DNA from: Synchiropus splendidus
Lineage: Eukaryota > Chordata > Actinopteri > Syngnathiformes > Callionymidae
Assembly: GCF_027744825.2 (NCBI RefSeq)
Contig: NC_071351.1
Location: 14,583,001 to 14,647,000, forward strand
DNA: 64,000 nucleotides
Direction: 5' to 3'
A program made the position numbers and the translations under genes. Positions within the stretch are counted from its first letter, which is position 1; the number at the start of each line of letters is the position of its first letter. The notes under the pieces were generated by a model. That model did no database searches. It worked only from the letters and a program-made list of their open reading frames with translations, and was not told the DNA's origin. Of the stretch, positions 61,801 to 64,000 are shown piece by piece.

Positions 61801-64000
61801 GACAATGTTTGGAATCATATTTAATTAGTTTGGCAGCGCTTTTGTCAGGGAGCTTCAAAACCAAACCCACTGATTGACGCAGTGAATAAGATTCCCTCGA
61901 CATACCTTGGTACTGTGTTCAGCCATGATGTGGTAGTTGAGGCCGGCTTTGGACCGGAACTGTTTGTGGCACTGCTGGCACTTCAGAGCATCTTGGAGCT
62001 GTAGAACGATAAACATTAGAACCAATAATAAGCACAGACTATGAAGAATTATAGCTACTGACACACAACTTTATTTCCATGTTAATCACAACCAGGCTAT
62101 CCACCTAAATATAGAAAACATCACAAGTACTTATTATTAGTATTTCATTTCAAATAATAAATCATCGTCCATGCTAGCAAACATTAGTTCATCACTTTAT
62201 GCGGATCATAATAACAACAGCGACTTCCTTCTTGAGCTTGGAATTTGAGAGAAAACGCTATGGCTTCAACAGGATTCCACTCCAGAGGAGGCAGCCAGGC
62301 TAGCAAATCTCAGGATTGTTTGAAGTTGATGCTGAATTTTTTTGTTGACTAGTTTTTCCAAAACAGATTGCCTATTCTAATAATAATGAAGGAACTGCTA
62401 ATGAAAACACACTCCTTGGCTGCTCTGCTCATGCTACTGATGTGGTCAGATGTTGATGCTGGATCACTTAACTACAGAATGTGACTTTAATATAGTGACA
62501 TTGGCCAAGGAGCCATTAAAACAACAGTTGGAACACGACTCTCCTGAGGCACTAAAGTTATTGCCCTGCTCTTGATGGGTCGTCTTTCGGCAAAACTCAC
62601 TCTAATTTAGTAGTGTTACCTTCTTTCACACAATCTCATTTATTACTTGAGTGGAAAATAATTTAGTGTGCGGCAGTAAAATCGAAGTGCTGTGACAGTG
62701 ACCGTCTCATTAATGCGTCAGCTGCTTTCCCTTTTTTAAAGATACCACAAACAAGATGCCAGTATTCAGGACAAAATGAACAGATGAATAACTCCTTCAT
62801 ACTCAGAAACTCAAAACATTAATAGCAACCATGACTCAAATGTGTTTCCATTATGTTAACGTGGCTTCCAGACCGCTGCCAGAGCTTCGATTTACGCATG
62901 GAATGTCACATTTTAAACAGCTTTTACATTCCTGTCTGCAGTCCAGACGAACGCCTTGCGCACACAACTCTAAAAACGTTACATAATAGGCGAATATAAT
63001 CAACTTGGATGTACAGATTTGAGTGTATGAGCATGGATCTGGTTTTAATTGACAAGCAGGTGTATGTCATACTGACCTTTTGACAGATCTCCATGTGGTT
63101 CTTTAGGCCCTGGATTGTTTTTCTGGTTACAATGGAACAGGTGGGGCAAACCACTTCACCTCTTTCTGAAATGGCTTTCTGCCACAGTGTGTCTGTGACG
63201 CTTCCTATGAACATCATCAAAACATGACTGTCATTTACCACTGCACGCGCTTGAAGCTTCTTAGACCAGATCACAGTAAAGGGCTAAGATGATAGAAGGT
63301 TTTCATGCTCACTCACCGGTACTGCTTGTTGCAGCTTGGTCTTTCTTGGAGGTCTGATTTGGGGCTGGTCTTTTCTGAGCTGCTTCGTTTAAGTTACCCT
63401 CTGCTTTCTTCAGACGGCCGGCTTTCAACTTCTCCTCCACCTTTGTCATCCCTGAAAATATTAGGAAGGATTGACCTTAGACACCAACAGTAACCGCAGT
63501 GCCCATTTAATTTCTTCACTTTTTTGCAACAATGCCTCGCACTTTCATTATTAAGACCTGTATATCTGCGCCATGAATGCTAATCCACTTTTAGTACCTC
63601 CATTTTTCCTCTTCATTACCTTCAGTCAGTTCTTTAAAACTGCACCAACCACTGTCTTCTGCATGTTTACTTTTATTCTCATATATATTTTGTTGAAATA
63701 TATTGCTGCTACTCTTCACTGTGCACATGATTAGCTACCATGCCTTTAATCTGTTGGATTTATATGTTAGTGACATCCTTTTTAAGACAAACATATATTC
63801 CTGGTCTCTTACTCTGTTTTTAAAGTTCCCGGCTTTTAATTCAACAACAAGATAAATACAAGCCCAAAGGTAGCAACTCATTAATTGAAATGATTATTAT
63901 CTTAAATACTAAAGGTTGAAAACAGGATTTACCTTTTAATCCAAAAGTTCCAGAAATGGAAGGCTGCTCACCAGTGAATTTTTTGGGAGTTTTCTGTTTC
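58578..64000 (-). CDS. znf512b: znf512b, C-terminal half (multi-zinc-finger protein)
   Basis: Eleven coding exons: 64000-63933 (cut by the window edge), 63451-63317, 63204-63077, 61998-61906, 60854-60756, 60358-60218, 59971-59654, 59568-59467, 59398-59336, 59139-59041 and 58895-58578, with compatible phases. ZNF512B landmarks as remembered: [20 protein letters not shown]; a C-x2-C...H-x4-C finger (CPTC...HMEIC); [49 protein letters not shown]; the final finger [10 protein letters not shown]...HISKTH; and a [13 protein letters not shown]-hook-like basic tail. The protein is nuclear and is reported as a regulator of TGF-beta-related transcription in human. One finger pair seems eroded (exon at 60358-60218). 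The 5' part, with its own fingers and KP-repeat region, is outside the window. Confidence 0.93.
59041..59139 (-). CDS. znf512b: znf512b exon, last C2H2 finger
   Basis: Encodes [20 protein letters not shown] then [13 protein letters not shown], a complete C-x2-C-x12-H-x4-H finger. Acceptor TTTTTTTTTCAG|CGCGG; donor TCACAG|GTAGGT. Confidence 0.95.
59336..59398 (-). CDS. znf512b: znf512b exon completing a split finger
   Basis: Encodes 21 residues, [20 protein letters not shown] then Q. It supplies Cys, His and Cys to the finger begun in the previous exon (human [21 protein letters not shown]). Acceptor TTGTTTACAG|AACTG; donor AGTCAG|GTAAAA. Confidence 0.94.
59467..59568 (-). CDS. znf512b: znf512b exon LNYTRPGLP
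   Basis: Encodes [20 protein letters not shown] then [14 protein letters not shown], carrying the first Cys of a finger completed in the next exon. Acceptor TTGTGTGTAG|CTAAAC; donor AACGAA|GTATGG, which lacks the usual AG before GT and so is a weak donor. Confidence 0.92.
59654..59971 (-). CDS. znf512b: znf512b exon with conserved RTPSGRVRR block
   Basis: Encodes 106 residues: a charged variable half ([20 protein letters not shown]), then [32 protein letters not shown] and [14 protein letters not shown], which is highly conserved with human. Acceptor CTTACTCAG|GTGTCT; donor AAGAGG|GTGAGG. Confidence 0.95.
60218..60358 (-). CDS. znf512b: znf512b exon with degenerate finger
   Basis: Encodes 47 residues beginning [20 protein letters not shown] and ending NNNTGKDK. 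It aligns with the human CGKTYRSKAGHDYHVRSEH, but the Cys is Ser and the last His is Asn, so the finger cannot be a normal zinc site. Acceptor TTTTCTCTCTGCCAG|CAC has a strong pyrimidine tract; donor GACAAG|GTGAGA. Phase 0 at both ends. Confidence 0.75.
60756..60854 (-). CDS. znf512b: znf512b exon before the eroded finger
   Basis: Encodes [20 protein letters not shown] then [18 protein letters not shown] corresponds to the first half of a finger (human RCPQEGC). Acceptor CCTCCTTAG|CCC; donor CGTGAG|GTATTT. Confidence 0.92.
61906..61998 (-). CDS. znf512b: znf512b exon, C2H2 finger
   Basis: Encodes [20 protein letters not shown] then [11 protein letters not shown], a complete C-x2-C-x12-H-x4-H finger. 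Acceptor GTTCTACAG|CTCCAA; donor ACCAAG|GTATGT. Phase 0 at both ends. Confidence 0.95.
63077..63204 (-). CDS. znf512b: znf512b exon, C2HC-type finger
   Basis: Encodes [20 protein letters not shown] then [17 protein letters not shown]. The ligands C-P-T-C, H and C give a C-x2-C-x12-H-x4-C finger. Acceptor TTCATAG|GAAGC; donor CAAAAG|GTCAGT. Confidence 0.94.
63317..63451 (-). CDS. znf512b: znf512b exon (charged linker)
   Basis: Encodes (Gly)[19 protein letters not shown] and a Lys/Ala-rich linker to DQAATSST. Acceptor ATTTTCAG|GGATG; donor TACCG|GTGAGT. Low conservation is expected for this linker, but the phases fit both neighbours. Confidence 0.85.
63933..64000 (-). CDS. znf512b: znf512b exon, cut at window edge
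   Basis: Encodes [20 protein letters not shown] then LK, ending AAAAG|GTAAAT in phase 1. This is the most recognisable ZNF512B-specific block in the window. The upstream end of the exon is beyond 64000. Confidence 0.92.

Overview
This window is vertebrate nuclear DNA, most probably from a ray-finned (teleost) fish. Three protein-coding genes are recognisable, all on the minus strand, in the order zbtb46 (partial), uckl1 (complete) and znf512b (partial). The same three genes occur in this relative order and orientation on human chromosome 20q13.33, from memory of that map. Short GT-AG introns, long AT-rich gene-poor stretches, many CA/GT microsatellites and fish-type interspersed repeats support a fish. 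Nothing resembles prokaryotic DNA, and there is no CRISPR array, operon or IS element.

Layout. Positions 1-11060 are read as intron following the second coding exon of zbtb46; its zinc-finger exons must lie off the left edge. Positions 11061-12202 hold the start codon, the BTB/POZ domain and the linker of ZBTB46, in two exons separated by a 67-bp intron. Positions 12211-28895 are read as the 5' intron, with a candidate non-coding first exon in a GC-rich island ending at 28896. Positions about 29200-44650 hold no gene I can support: microsatellites, a decayed LINE tail, a stem-loop repeat and one end of a DNA transposon. Positions 45226-55360 hold the full uckl1 CDS, 15 exons rebuilt with every phase consistent (524 codons plus stop), including a 17-nt microexon and an alternative TATA-type first exon. 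Positions 58578-64000 hold the last 11 coding exons of znf512b.

Roles. UCKL1 is a uridine-cytidine-kinase-like protein with a C-terminal uracil-phosphoribosyltransferase-like domain (pyrimidine salvage). ZBTB46 is a BTB-zinc-finger transcriptional repressor. ZNF512B is a multi-zinc-finger nuclear protein. They are neighbours by ancient synteny; nothing shows that they act in one pathway.

Most unusual points: a perfect 59-bp inverted repeat (48081-48202) inside a uckl1 intron, apparently a fold-back DNA transposon; the 17-nt microexon; two uckl1 first exons with different promoter types (ZNF143-motif and TATA/GATA); and apparent erosion of a zinc-finger pair in znf512b, with a possible relic of it in the adjoining intron. 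I found no wholly new multi-gene system.
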